Assembly: GCA_006535965.1 (NCBI GenBank)
Contig: QEAR01000031.1
Coordinates: forward strand, 62,001 to 126,000
Length of the DNA: 64,000 bases
Direction of reading: 5' to 3'
DNA from: Spizellomyces sp. 'palustris'
Lineage: Eukaryota; Chytridiomycota; Chytridiomycetes; Spizellomycetales; Spizellomycetaceae
The notes under the pieces are model-generated. The model did not search any database. It worked only from the letters and a program-made list of their open reading frames with translations, and was not told where the DNA came from. This document shows, piece by piece, positions 22,662-34,597 of the stretch. Within the stretch, counting starts at the first letter, position 1, and each line of letters starts with the position of its first letter. Position numbers and translations under genes: made by a program.

Positions 22662-23790
22662 TCATGATTTGAAGTGCGAGGCAGTCGATTCGATGAGCTC
22701 TTCCTCAGGTCGCTCCTCACTTCGCATGTCGCCCGGATGTACGTCCGATGGATTGTCCGCTGACTTTCGTAGTTGGATTATCAACGGCGTATGCACGGAG
22801 AGGAGTCTTAGATGTGCTTTTCGCTGTTGATGAGTAAGGGTAGACAGATGAGCATCACAATGACAAGATCATCACTGGCATTGTCACCTACCCGACGTCT
22901 GTTGAGCGCCCAGTCCACTGAGCGATCTGTGTCTCGCAATAATCTCAAAAGCTTCCTTGCTCCTCTATCGGATACGGCGTATGCATGGGTGCAGAATGAT
23001 TCTCTTGCTTCACGGATGCTGTGAACCACCTGACCACCGTTTCTGGTGGTGTACATGGATCTGTATAGAACGGGACCTGCCTTGTTGAAGCAGTGCCCTT
23101 CATAGAAAGGAGCCGTCAGCAGAGCAATATCATAACGTGAAAATGAGCAAAATTACCTAAATAGACAATGTCCCACCCATCCAGCCCCGTCGTTGACTCC
23201 AAGCCTTTTTGCAACTGTGCCCATATTTCCTCAATCTCCCACTCAATATCCACGTCATCCTCCATTACTAACGCACTCGACAGATTACTTGCAACAATAT
23301 CGCTCCAAATCTTCATATGACTGCCCCAACACGCGAGCTCTGGTTCTCTTAAATAGCCGCCAACATTCAACCACCCCCTTTCGTGAAGTAAATGTCGGTA
23401 TGGCAGGAGCTCAGATGACGCGGGGGTTAACGCTGGAACAATGTGCACGTCGAGGTTGAGGGAGCGAACCAATGTCTCCATATACGCCCGTCGGTCAGGG
23501 CGTGTAGCCAGGTTGAGAACATATATACGTGAAAATCCCAGCGTTGATGCCCCCGGAATGTGAACGGTTTCGGTAGGAGTAAAAGGAGCAAAAGGGAGGT
23601 CGAGGCGGACTTGAATCTCGGAGGCTTCCCTCCAGGTGGTATGGAAGTTGAGGACGTGCGTGAACCTCACGAGCAGCGTGCAAAACACGAACAAAAATAG
23701 GAATAGTGGTGGTCGTTGTAAAAGAAACAAGCACGTACGCTCTCGCAAGTAGGAACGTCGAAATGGTTTTCGAGGTAATACAGACACCAT
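22662..23790 (-). CDS. Glycosyltransferase family 25 type II membrane protein
   Basis: Exons are 23790-23157, 23097-22892 and 22823-22662 (333 aa). A short basic cytosolic start is followed by one signal anchor (PPLFLFLFVFCTLLVRF), giving a Golgi or ER type II topology. The catalytic region has the GT25 marks: IYVLNLATRPDRRAYME, CWGSHMKIWSDIV and the acidic ALVMEDDVDIE that would bind the metal and nucleotide sugar. Further on lie CTHAYAVSDRGARKLL and SVDWALNRR. GT25 includes bacterial LPS galactosyltransferases and animal collagen galactosyltransferases. The acceptor sugar or protein here is unknown. The last exon is short and ends in an acidic, poorly conserved tail. Confidence 0.85.
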
Positions 23791-24064
23791 CCTTCATTCC
23801 ATCTGCCGATGGACCGAACGTGAAGCGCGCGATCCTACCAGGATCGGGGAGCGCGCAAAGGATTATGAGTGTTGGGTCGAACCCTGTAGGCTTGGAGACA
23901 GAGCCAAATTCTCCCTAAAATGGGTAAATGATAAAGCGAAGCCTCGTCACGTGTGGCTCGGCTCAGTGTTCGGACGACGTGTTTGGTGTTGAGCTTCCTT
24001 GTTCAAGCCGCTTTTTACAACAACCTCATCTTACCTGCATTCGGCAGACAGTTACTCTCCAACC

Positions 24065-25144
24065 ATGGGAATATTCAGCTTTGAGGACCAGCTACTTCAG
24101 TATGGGCAATGTAAGTAAGGGCCGATTCATGTCCCAAGGTCGAGCGTACTCAAAACGGTTTTCATTCTACCAGACCACAACAACAAGTTGTAAGTATAAC
24201 TTCACCAAAACCGAGAAGAGCTCTAACTTGCCAGTCCTCCTTTTTTGATGCTCTGACGATGTTTAACGTTCCTAACTTTATATTTTCGTTCAAGAAACCA
24301 GCTCATACATGTTGTCTTCGTTCCCACGATATTATGGACCACGATGGTTTGGGTTCGTAACCGCATACATTTTGCCCTCACTCTCTTGAATTTTTAATTT
24401 TTTTCATTGTTGAAACAAAAGCTCACTCAAACGGGTGAAGTCGCCGACTGGTCCTTGTCTTATATTTGGCCTCTAAATGGCGCCTTTATTGGCATCGCGA
24501 TTTACAGTCTCTACTATATTATCCTGGACCCTCTTGCCGGGGTGGGTTGGGATTGCTAACTCTCTTGGCTCCACATGTGAATGACATAAAGCTAATGCAA
24601 CTCTCTCGTCCCCCAGACCCTATACGCTCCCATCCTTTTTGGTCTCTGCGCCTATGCGAATGTCTGGGCCGGCAAGGATGAGATTGCTGGGGTAAGAGGG
24701 CTTTTTGATGCTGTGCCTTTTGCCAATGAAAAGCTGACGTGTGATGCGTTGTAGATGTCTCCTCAGATGGCGGCAACTATTATCCACGTTGTTAGCTGGA
24801 TCATGCAGTTTAGTGAGTTGAACAGTGACCCATGTGGTGATTTCCTTGTTTGGAGACTGATCAAGTATTGTCGGCTATTAGTGGGCCATGGTTTCGCCGA
24901 AGGCCGTGCGCCCGCGCTATTGGACAATCTCCTTCAAGGTGACTAATTGCCAGCATCCCTTGCAATGGGCTGTATTCAAAAGCTCACGTTCTGGTTTTTA
25001 GCTATCGTCCTTGCCCCCTTCTTCGTATGGGTTGAAGTTTTGTTCCACTTGGGTTACCGTCCTGACTTGCACAAGCGCCTCCAAAACAAGATCGACACTG
25101 CAATTTCTGAATGGAAGAAGAGTAAGAGCAAGAAGGTCCGTTAA
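24065..25144 (+). CDS. MPO1: MPO1-like 2-hydroxy fatty acid dioxygenase (DUF962)
   Basis: Exons are 24065-24110, 24174-24189, 24295-24352, 24422-24541, 24617-24691, 24755-24812, 24882-24938 and 25002-25144 (190 aa). In yeast, Mpo1 is an Fe2+-dependent ER enzyme that removes one carbon from 2-hydroxy fatty acids in phytosphingosine breakdown. Family signatures: FEDQLLQYGQYH near the start, NKLNQLIHVVFVPTILW, then GHGFAEGRAPALLDNLLQ and APFFVWVEVLFHLGYRP. The conserved histidines (H17, H26 and those in IIHVV and GHG) are kept. It has four hydrophobic segments and a Lys-rich end (KKSKSKKVR) that may help ER retention. One donor is GTTCGT. Confidence 0.93.
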
Positions 25145-25429
25145 GAGGGATACAATTAGATCCAGAATTCACTTGGTTTAGGTGAAGGTATAGTTAGTCG
25201 TATTTTTCGACGTTTGTGGGGTATTTTGGCGCCTTTAGTTTTGTGAAAAATCTTTGCAGTATGTTGGCTGGTATCCAATATAGGTGATGTTGTAGTGGAA
25301 ATGGTGAGGATGGGTTCTTGATTACGTGTCATGGGCTCGGATGAGTCATCCACGGATCGCACTCCCTGCCACGTCCTTACTCTGGAAGCGTTGCTGAAAG
25401 TCACATTCCATTTCATATTCTTCACGATA

Positions 25430-26420
25430 ATGACGGCACCAACCCACGCAGAACTCGTCGCAAAAGCCCAACGCCTTGTCCGGGAAAAAGATGCTTTAGA
25501 AACCCACATTCGTGAACTCGAACAAGTCCTTCAATCCGTCTGTAAACCAGTATGAAATGTTTGCATCATTAAGCATAAAGGCTCACTATATATTTAAACA
25601 ACCAGCAAGGTGTCGGCATGGATGACCCTCTCACAGACGCTGCAGGATTTCCCCGAGCCGACATTGACGTTTACCAAGTACGACATATGCGTGTAGAGAT
25701 CATTCGCAAGAAGAACGACCTTAAGGCTATCATGAAAGATATCGAACAAGCTCTGCACGATGTCCATGCTCAGGCAAAGTTGGAACCCACTGTGGCTGCC
25801 GCGGAGACGCGCGAGAGAACGGCGACAAACGGTATGTACCGGTTTGTGAGATGATTGTAGATCTTGACGAATACCTAACTGGATGGCATCTGGGAGTCAG
25901 ATGACAATTTGAAACCGTTTGCGCTGGTAATTGTTTATACATTTTGAACATTGCGGCTGCATCTAACTGCTTTGGTGAATCAGGTCAATGGTGTCGCGCC
26001 TGATAGCCCGGCAGATGAAGCCGGAATGAAACGGAACGATCTGATTCTCCGGTATGATGGCGACACGCAATCACGCTTATAGCACTGAATGAACAATACT
26101 TTTCTGTACCAAGATTTGGCACTGTCGATGCAACACATCGGGAAGCGCTCAAGAGGCTCTCCGATCTCGTGGCAGGGAGTGAAAACGTACGTCAAAGTCA
26201 GGCTGGGCACCTTGTTCAGGCAGCTAATCAGCACCCTTTGGCTTCCAGAAACCGATTGATATACTAATTCGTCGGGATGGAACTGTAACAGCACTGACAG
26301 TTACTCCACACAAATGGAGTGGAAGGGGACTGCTTGGGTAAGCTACAGAGGGATATCATTAAGCTTTTCAAAAAAGTTGATTTTTTCCTTTGCTGCAGGT
26401 GTCATCTGGTACCAAGTTGA
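25430..26420 (+). CDS. NAS2: 26S proteasome assembly chaperone NAS2/PSMD9
   Basis: Exons are 25430-25549, 25606-25831, 25901-25926, 25984-26051, 26114-26186, 26249-26337 and 26399-26420 (207 aa). It binds the Rpt5 subunit during assembly of the proteasome base. The N-terminal coiled coil is followed by the signature QGVGMDDPLTDAAGFPRADI and DVYQVRHMRVEI. Residues about 120-195 form the PDZ-like domain (FALVNGVAPDSPADEAGM, DLILRFGTVDA, PIDILIRRDG). Size matches the family. Six introns, two flanking very small exons (26 and 22 nt), all stay in phase. Confidence 0.94.
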
Positions 26421-26623
26421 ATGTCTAGATCTGTCGATCTCTACGCAGTCCCTGTGATGTAATCTAAACTACATTGCGTTTGCTCGACTACCCAATGGAA
26501 AATCTCTAGTCTAGGGTAATTGGTTGCTCCGACACGGGGCAAACTCATGACGCCGTACGAAGTTCCAACAATTTCATCCAATGCAGATTTTCTGACATTC
26601 ACTTTGCAGATGCACATCCTATA

Positions 26624-28203
26624 TCATCCATAGTAATCTAGGAACCATAGAATAGCACTGGCAACCACTAAGAATAACAAGACCCAAATTCGTGCATCGC
26701 CAAAGTGCTTTTGTGCGCTAATGAGCTGGAGATTCGCATTCTTCACACTTTCGGTGCTCCGCCACGCATCATCATATAAAAATCCGATTGTTTCCGATTG
26801 GGATTGGAGTTCGTGACTAAGTCGTGAGTGCAGACTAGAGATCACATTGAGGGATTGGGTTGTTTCTCTGGCGGGTACAACAATGCGAGCGTGTCAGGAT
26901 CAACTCAATTTGCCCTGTTCAGCCCTCATCAGCATGTAACTTACCGCACTTGGTCAATACTACTTTCTAGCTCCTCCAGTAATGCCGCGTTCTCGGATTC
27001 CAGAAGCTGTCGTTCCTGGGGTCCCAGTTCGGACGCCACATCATTGTCCTCCATCCGCTCCTGCAATGCAAGGGCCCTTGAATCCCTTTGATTGAGAGAC
27101 TCTGCCGAGCTTGACTTTGAACGCGACAGTTGGGAGGAACTTCCTCCCGTTAATGAACTGGTGAGTTTCGATGTCAATTGGGCAAGGGAAAGATCATGGG
27201 CGTCTTCCTGTTCGGCTGTAGGAGGCGATAGAGGTGTTGGCCGAATTTTTGCAGCATTCACCCCTTTATAAAAATATCTTTTGCACATAAAGTGGGTTAG
27301 CTGCTAAATCCTTCGCAAGCATTTTGTCCTTGACACCTACGTGTCCTCCCGACTAAGTCGTCGCTGCATCAAACGTTCTTGCATATCCTTCTGGATATTG
27401 GAAACGTCCATCAATCGTTTCCGGAGCAACCATATGACTGAGTTTCGGTGTTCCCGAAGCATTCTCTGGTGCAAATCTTCATCGGTGCCCAGAAATGCAA
27501 GTAGAAAGGACGGCTTTGGTGGGGCGTTTGACAGATTTTCTGAGATGACACTACAACATCAGACCTGCTTCGTCCCGAGTGAAAAATAAAGCACTCTACC
27601 TCCAAGCTGAGACAAGACGTCCACCCGCTTAAGAAATGTCTCTACGAGGATCTGTGTCTGCGTATCTAGCTCCACTCTCTGCTTATCCGTCATATTTTTG
27701 AGTTGCGGTAGCATCTTCAGGAGTGGCAAACTATCTTTTTGGCGTGCGTAATGCTCATCTATGGCCAGTTCGCCTTCTGAAGGTGATTTCGCGGACGTCA
27801 CATGCCGGCCAGTGTCCAGATAGTACTTTCGGGCTCGCAGGAGAAAGTACCGGAGTTGGTTGACATGGTCCAGCTGAAGAGCTTCTCATTAGTGACTGCG
27901 TTTCTTCACGGTCCTTTCCAAACACTTTGAAATGCTATCCTTGACAACCCATATCTCCACCGGATCTGAACTTCCAAGCCCAGCATTTTCCTTTGTCACT
28001 GACTGTATCTTTACAATGCTTACCAGCCGATATGCCTCTTTCAAGAAGGCATCCCCACGTTCACTGTGAGATTTTCGCCTCTTTTTTCGAAGAATGGAGG
28101 TAACAGAGATATTGGCATTATTAGGTGCACCTTCATGCGCCAAGGAGCGAGCAGCATGTCGGGATTTAAGGATGGCGTAAAAGTCTGTTGTCAGATCGGG
28201 CAT
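26624..28203 (-). CDS. UFE1: ER t-SNARE syntaxin-18/UFE1
   Basis: Exons are 28203-28024, 27873-27600, 27539-27341, 27277-26945 and 26867-26624 (409 aa). It acts in retrograde Golgi-to-ER fusion. The N-terminal part (DLTTDFYAILKSR, GDAFLKEAYRLLDHVNQLRYFLL) is the Sx18 helical region. The middle is Ser-rich and disordered. The SNARE helix (VRETTQSLNVISSLHSRLSH to LQLISAQKHFGDAR) leads into one C-terminal membrane anchor (WVLLFLVVASAILWFLDYYG) with almost no lumenal residues, as in tail-anchored SNAREs. The first donor (GTAAGC at 28023) must be used, since reading through it meets a stop after about 45 residues. The gene is convergent with NAS2, 203 bp apart. Confidence 0.9.
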
Positions 28204-28344
28204 TGTGGAGATATGCGAGACGAGTGTGTTGAACGCGTCGTCTCCCGCACATCTTTGTCACACTATGGGCTTTGACGTTTGATGCTTGCATAGGAATAAT
28301 AAACCCAAACCTTTTCCTTTTATTGCCTTGAACAAAAGAATATA

Positions 28345-28704
28345 CCACCTATTACCGCCCTCCCTCACCCGAAGATAAATGAAGAGTACATTTACGGAAC
28401 CTCAATCAAAAAGGAGAACCCACCTATGACCGCCCTCCCTCAACCCGAAGGCATCATTGGGGCCCCTCATCCCCCTGGGGAGAATCATCTGGTGCGCTAA
28501 CTGCTCCAGCCACTCGCAGTTCAACAGTCGTTCCAACCACCAAAGCCCTCCCTCAGCCCAAAGGGCATCACTGGGACCCACTCGACGGGGCGTCACTGCT
28601 CCAATCACATCGCAGCAATCAGTCTCTGGGCATCCTACTCCGGGATTCGAACACCGGACAGTTAAGGTGCAGACCTGCGCCTTAACCGTTGGGCTATTTC
28701 ACCC
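28345..28704 (-). repeat. tRNA-derived SINE-like element with an internally duplicated body
   Basis: The minus strand starts with a tRNA-like head (28704 down to about 28635). It has a Pol III A box (TAGCCCAACGGTTAAGG, 28680-28696) and B box (GTTCGAATCC, 28643-28652). The 3' acceptor strand is missing and the anticodon stem does not pair, so it is not a working tRNA. The body that follows repeats a segment of about 100 bp: CGCCCTCCCTCAACCCGAAG near 28430 and its relative near 28545, with a shorter third copy near 28346-28374. The repeated cores end in GGCATCA-TGGG and CACTGCTCCA-type sequences. This fits a SINE or a solo tRNA-derived retroposon; other copies elsewhere would settle it. Confidence 0.6.
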
Positions 28705-28878
28705 AAGTAAAGACTTATGAACTCGTGTGTACTTTAAGGGGGACGTGCACTTCTCCTTCATGGAAGCGTTCAACGCACGCGAAGGACGCGCAGCGAAAGG
28801 CACGTGATGATCACGCGTTCCACCTCGTCCAAATGCTACGAGATCAGTTGCAAGTATGCGTAGACCTCTGCACGCAAA

Positions 28879-29844
28879 ATGCCGACACTGGACCGCCTCA
28901 TCCTAGACTTTGACGAAACTATTACTGTCAAGGACACTACACCAGTAATAGCCGCCACCGCCAATCGGCCACTCACATGCCCGGCCTGGTCATCTGTCTT
29001 GGGCGCTTACCTGGAGGACTACAAAAATCATACCCCGCCAGAGCCAACTCACGATCCACCAACCACTGAAGACTTGCTTGCTTATCTCGACTCTTACAAG
29101 TCGGTCGAGAGAGCATCAATATCTAGAGTCACAGAAGCAGGCGCTCTCCGCGGCACAACGCGAGCAAGTCTTTTTGCGGCGGGGGCAAGTGTCCCTACAC
29201 AGGAAGGGTGGTCCGCGTTCGCAAATTGTTGGTTGGAGAACCGATCGAAGGACGCTGCCCTCTACATATCCTCAGTCAATTGGTCAATGGATATTATTCG
29301 TGGTAGTTTAAATGCTTCTAATATCTGTATTCCAGACTCCAATATTCTCGCCAACGACCTTGAATATGATAGTCATGGCATATCTACTGGTGGACTTTCT
29401 GTACGCGTCATGACAGGATGTGATAAGCTGCGAGGTTTGCAAGAACGCTTAGGAAATCTAGATGGTTGTATATATATTGGCGACAGGTAAGCAGAACATG
29501 CCAAGTCTGTAGGTAGAACATCGTTGAATTGCAAGACGTTTGATTTCTCCTTCGCACACGTAACCATCTTTTTCCAGCGTTTCGGACATTCCCTCCATGC
29601 GTAAGATTCTATTGGTACCCATCAAATCTTAATCACCTATTAAGCTTCATGAACAGGTGCCGCTTCTGTTGGAATACTCATTCGTCCGAGTCGGTCAGTT
29701 TCAATGCTGTGTGGAAAGTATGGTATTCCAACCGGCCCCCTTCCCAGCAAACTAGACGAGTGCCAAGCAGGCGTAATATATATTGCCGATGACGGCTGGG
29801 CGCAAGTACACGCATTGGCTTGCCCGAATGATAAAACCGTTTAG
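28879..29844 (+). CDS. HAD-superfamily phosphatase (UPF0655/CTO1-like)
   Basis: Exons are 28879-29486, 29578-29600 and 29657-29844 (272 aa). HAD motif I is DFDET (residues about 10-14) with the nucleophile Asp and the general acid two residues later. Motif II is the Ser in YISSVNWS, motif III the Lys of GCDKLRGL, and motif IV YIGDSVSD is completed across the first junction. The cap lies between motifs I and II, as in phosphoserine-phosphatase-type (C1) HADs. Fungal relatives of this length are uncharacterised cytosolic phosphatases (UPF0655, yeast CTO1); the substrate is unknown. It is convergent with RFC1, only 43 bp between the stop codons. Confidence 0.85.
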
Positions 29845-29887
29845 AATGGATGGTGAAGAACATGCAAATGGGTATGGCAAGGGCCAT

Positions 29888-32800
29888 CTATCTCTTTCTG
29901 CCGCTCCCAGACGCCTTCCCCTTCCCTTTAGCCGATGAAGTGCGGGCAACTTTTTGCTTTATCAGTTTGTCACCGGCAATGTCATCCTCATCGTCCACAT
30001 CATCGTCGTCCGCTGCATCCACTTCGTCAACCTCCACTACATCCTCAGAGTCTGGTACTGGCCCTGGGGCTGGCTTTCTGGCCTTCGAGACTGTGGTAGT
30101 TAAGAGGGGGGTGGGATGCGTTGTCTTGTTGTACCTAATGCGAAAGCTTAGTGAGCTTGGGCACAGCGCAACTTGCAAGTTGAAATCCTAGCGACATACG
30201 TTCGTGTGAATGTGGATTTTACAGAAGCAGGAATTTTGCTCGACATTTTAGAAGCAGCGTTGGGTCCTACGCCTAGCTCCATCATTGTGTCCCAGTCTTC
30301 TCTTGTCAAATAATATGCATCCATAGTTTTGATCACAGCGTCAATCGCATCCTAGATAAAAGAAGCTCGTAAAAGTCCGCAATCACCAGTCATAGGACAA
30401 AGTTGCATCTACCGCTCCGTCGTTTATGAGGGGCTTGGCCAAGCTGGGAGCAAGTGTCGGCATGTAATTCAACCGCACCTCGCTCTTATTGCCAGATATA
30501 TGCAGACGCATATGGGTTTGAATCTCCCGAAGCAATCGAATGTTCTTTGTGTACTTTGAGTTCTGACCAAGCCATCTAGTAGAATATCATACTTCAGAGC
30601 CCCGTAGCGAAAATGTGTCACTGTGTAACGTTTTCGTACCCGGCAAATTGAACTTGTCCGCCTAAAGAACCATGCGTGAAGAAACACGGACGAACAGTGG
30701 ACATCACGGCATGGACCGGCATTAAACTCCAGTTTTGAGTGCTGCGTGATAATGGCGCATTAGACATGGCGGATGGCTACATAGTGCAATACCCTACCTG
30801 CGCTGTACATTATCCACCAGATCTCCCAAGGAAATCGAATCGGAGGCTTGTGCTATGCACGACAGCGTCTCAATTTCGACAAGTTTGTTATTGCTACCAT
30901 GCAAATGTCGGGCGATCGCCGGGCTCGTTTTGGCATAGTTTTCCTGCCAAAGGATTAGATGATCGGCATTTGACAGGTTAGTCACACAGTTTCCTACCTG
31001 CACCATCAAGGGTATCAGACTAAAATCTTGGAAATATAGTTCAATTCTGTCCGAGACAGTACTCGACGTCGTGACCGAGGCACTGAATAGCTTCGAAGTC
31101 ACATCAAATGGTGTCATTGCCGAGTTCTTCTCCCAACCCTTAGCCCTATCGCCAAATATCGAAGTCAGTATGGCGTTTCGACCTATTCGCACGGGATATT
31201 ACATTTGCTTCGATTGATCGTAGGTCATGATGTTGTTCGACAATCGATAAGTTGACAGCATGTTCAAGATTTGGCGGATATCGGCAGATGTAATTGCAAC
31301 CAGTTCTGCAATGACATTTGTTTTCAATATCAACCCTTCCCTGTCATGGGCGATGTGTTATTAGTTCGATGCTGTGAAGATCTACAAACGGGAGCTTCCA
31401 CAAACCTCTCGGCGATGTCACGTATACGCGCTTCCACTTGAGCTGCCGTGGCTCTTCGGTGGATCATATCAGTCTATCAACTCTAAATTTGGTAATACGT
31501 ATCAAACCACATACCTTCTAAAACGTAGATCGAAACAATAGTTTGCTAATGACTTGATCTTTGGCGACTGTCGATCGTTGCAAATACAAATAATTGGAAC
31601 CTGCAGTATATTGCCCATCAATACCGAGAAAATCGCTTCCATTACTGGATGATAAAAAGACTGACTACACGGTTACCTTTGTCTTTTTGATGAGTTGGAT
31701 CAGTTCCGCTGAGCCGCCACGGTCACCTCCAGACATACCATCCACCTCATCCATTACAAGAACTTGTCGCTTTCCCGTTCGCAACCCTCCAGCCTACGAA
31801 TATAAATGAATAAATCGTTCAAAGACGTGAAGCTATAGCATATCTAACCTTCTTGCCATTGCTGTTGATCGATCCGTTTTCGGAAGAAGAGAAAAACTCC
31901 GTGACTGCATGACTTCCAGTGCATTCTCTGAATACAGTCTGAGAAAAGTATCAGATCTAGAGCGCAATGCAATGGGCCATTAATACTTACATCGAGGGCC
32001 TTCTTGCTCCGTGTATCACTAGCATTGAACTCCAACACATCGTACCCCTCTATGCGCGACACCAGATGAGCTGACGTTGTCTTTCCAATCCCGGGAGGAC
32101 CCGATAGAAGTACTGCTCGAAAGCATGATGCTTCATCGCCCCCTTTCCTCTTAAAGTCGTTCGCCCGATAGCTGTCCCTGTTAATTTCAACAGTTCAATA
32201 TCACACAAAAGGTTATTTGACCAACTAAATGTCCACTAGATTACCAGTTCTTCAGCCACGAGGCCAATTTCTGAATCAGTGTTGTGTTTCCAATCACTTG
32301 CTTATAATTTTCGGGCTTGTATTTGTCCGTCCAAAGTTGGGCATAAGCACTATGTTCATAAAAGCACGATGAGACCACAGTCGGTACCAATCGGATGAGA
32401 ATCAGGATAGCTTACCCTTTGCGCGGAGTGACCTCGGCAACAGCTTGCGGCTTATCTGTAATGTCGATTGCCGCTTTTCCCTTACCTTTCCCTTTGGATT
32501 TGGGGGTGGTCACCGCCGCCGATGTCTTTCCGGGAAGTGTTCTAATCAGCTCAAACAATCCATCTTCATCCAAAGTCTGTAGTTTAAGCTCCTTTGCTTT
32601 CTTTAGTTTGGATTCCCCCGGCTCCTCTCCAACAACGATATAGGACGTCTTCGAACTTGGTGCTCCGGTTACACGACCGCCATGGCGTTTAACCAAACTC
32701 GCTGCATCATCCCGCGATATGGAGCTTAGGTCTCCGGTGAACACAAAGGCCATTCCCTGCAATCATCTGTAATTAGAGACGCAACTTGCGACGCATCTGG

Positions 32801-34387
32801 TAGGGGACCAACCAATAAGCAGTTCTCCGCCCCTTTCGGTACATCTTTTGATCCAGGTGCCCTAGGCCCTGTAGTTTGCTTTTGCTTATACTGTGCATAG
32901 CTATCGAGCTGTATTAGCCACGCGTTCATACGCTCAAAACACCGTTTATTGACATAAACCTACTTAAACTTCTTCTTAGCTGGCGGGTCGACCTCTCCAT
33001 CCTCTGTTTTCGTTTCAATTCCCTTTGCAGTTTCTGTGAATGCTTTTAATACCGTGGTTCAGTAGGGTGTGCCATCTCCTTTGCATACCGGTTTTTGGGT
33101 GCGAGGTAGCTGACGGCGCTGCTTTTGCTGGGGAATTCTCGGCACTCGACCCCTTGCCATTCTGTCGGACTTCCTTATTCCAAGGCACCCTGCGCTTTCC
33201 TGGCTGAGGATCATTCATCGGGGAGCTGTCAGCAGGCACCCTCTTCTTCCGCACCGGACCCGCATGATCTTCGTCGACCTCGGTATCCTCATCTTCAACA
33301 TCCGACGGTCTTCTCTTTGCGGTTGGCTTTGGAGGTGTCCGCTTTTCCTTTTTTCGCTCATTCTTCGCGTTGTCGCTGGTTTGAATTCGCTTCGCTTCCA
33401 CTACCTCGTCATGTTCCTGCAATTCACCAAAAGTCACCCTGGTACCCTGATATCGGATTTTAGTTAATAAAAGCATTTACATTTTTTCATACGTAAAAAG
33501 TCTAACCTTTGGTGATGTACTTTCCGTAGAGGGTTTCACGACAGGTTTGCTGGCAGTACTCGGCTTCGTGCTCCGTTTAATCTTTTTGGAATCGCCAAAG
33601 AAGACATTTGGATCTACTTCAGAGGTTTCTTCCGTCTCTGGTCTTTGCCTCTTAGCAGAAGCCCTTCAGACATGGCATCAGCACCAGATGGGGTCAGTCA
33701 ACTAGGAATGTTATTACTTCTACAATACCTCACTCGTTCCGTGGATTTCCGATTAGTTTGATTGCTCACTTCAATCACCGGTGTGCTCCCTGCGTTCGCT
33801 TCCTCAGTTCCTTCGTCATCTGATTCAATTACGGCCCGTCCTTTCCTCCGTTTTGGGGCGCTTTTCACATCATCTCTGCCAAAGTATTTAGAAGTTCTCG
33901 GTAAGCTGTGTACAAGTGCATGGTTAGTTACTGGGCTTCGTTAACTAGGGCTCAAAAGCCATCACGTACGAGGCAACATCAGCGTCCTCTGGCTTTTCTA
34001 AATGTCGAGCGAATTTGGAGAATACATTGAGATCTCATCACCTCTTTGCAACTTCCACATACCAAATCTTGCTCACCTGTCGAAGATGCCTTAGTTGACT
34101 TCGGTCCCGCCTGGAAGTGGCAAATATAACAATGTAGCAGCCATATGAGAAACCCTCGCGACATAGATGCTTGCAGTGCACTCCTACATACCTTCACTGC
34201 AGCTGATTTCTTGCTTCCTTCTGACGCGGCAATCGGTTTGGAATCCTTCCGCTGGAAGAAATTGCGAATATCCTAGTAATGTAATATTGCCCCGTTCGAA
34301 AGTTAAGCATTTAGCATATATCACGGCCATACAGAGACCAGGTGAAGCAAACATACGCAGGAAGAAGCAACACAACGAGCTTACCAT
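29888..34387 (-). CDS. RFC1: Replication factor C subunit 1 (large clamp-loader subunit)
   Basis: I trace 23 exons, all in phase, giving 993 aa. Exon starts (minus) run 34387, 34272, 34110, 33997, 33905, 33663, 33446, 33033, 32900, 32756, 32349, 32177, 31938, 31793, 31600, 31453, 31340, 31145, 30943, 30741, 30575, 30351 and 30134. The first coding exon is the ATG alone. Rfc1 loads PCNA at primer ends with Rfc2-5. The protein opens with [10 protein letters not shown], a PCNA-interacting motif. A charged linker is followed by a BRCT domain (about 305-385, [13 protein letters not shown]). The AAA+ module has Walker [10 protein letters not shown] (about 475), [12 protein letters not shown], Walker B VMDEVDG (about 558) and sensor-1 IICICNDR. 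The collar follows, then a Lys/Asp-rich tail. An 18-codon stop-free intron lies at 30944-30997. Confidence 0.96.
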
Positions 34388-34597
34388 GGTGTCGCCCAGA
34401 TCACCTTTTTGGTGGGTGCAAGATGTCGGTTCATTCGTTGCCGTGTGGGCAGGAATAGTGTCCGAACAAAAATGGTTACATTACACGTCACACTAACAGC
34501 TAGGTTTTCCAATACTGAGCCTTAGAAATACGCTCTATTGTGTATAGTACAGAAACCAGCCATCATGAATGGTACGAGGATTGAACCGCTTGAGATC

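Noticed and set aside
28635-28704. A second tRNA gene on the minus strand
   Set aside because: The A and B boxes are good, but the acceptor 3' strand is missing and the anticodon stem does not pair. A tRNA-derived repeat explains it better.
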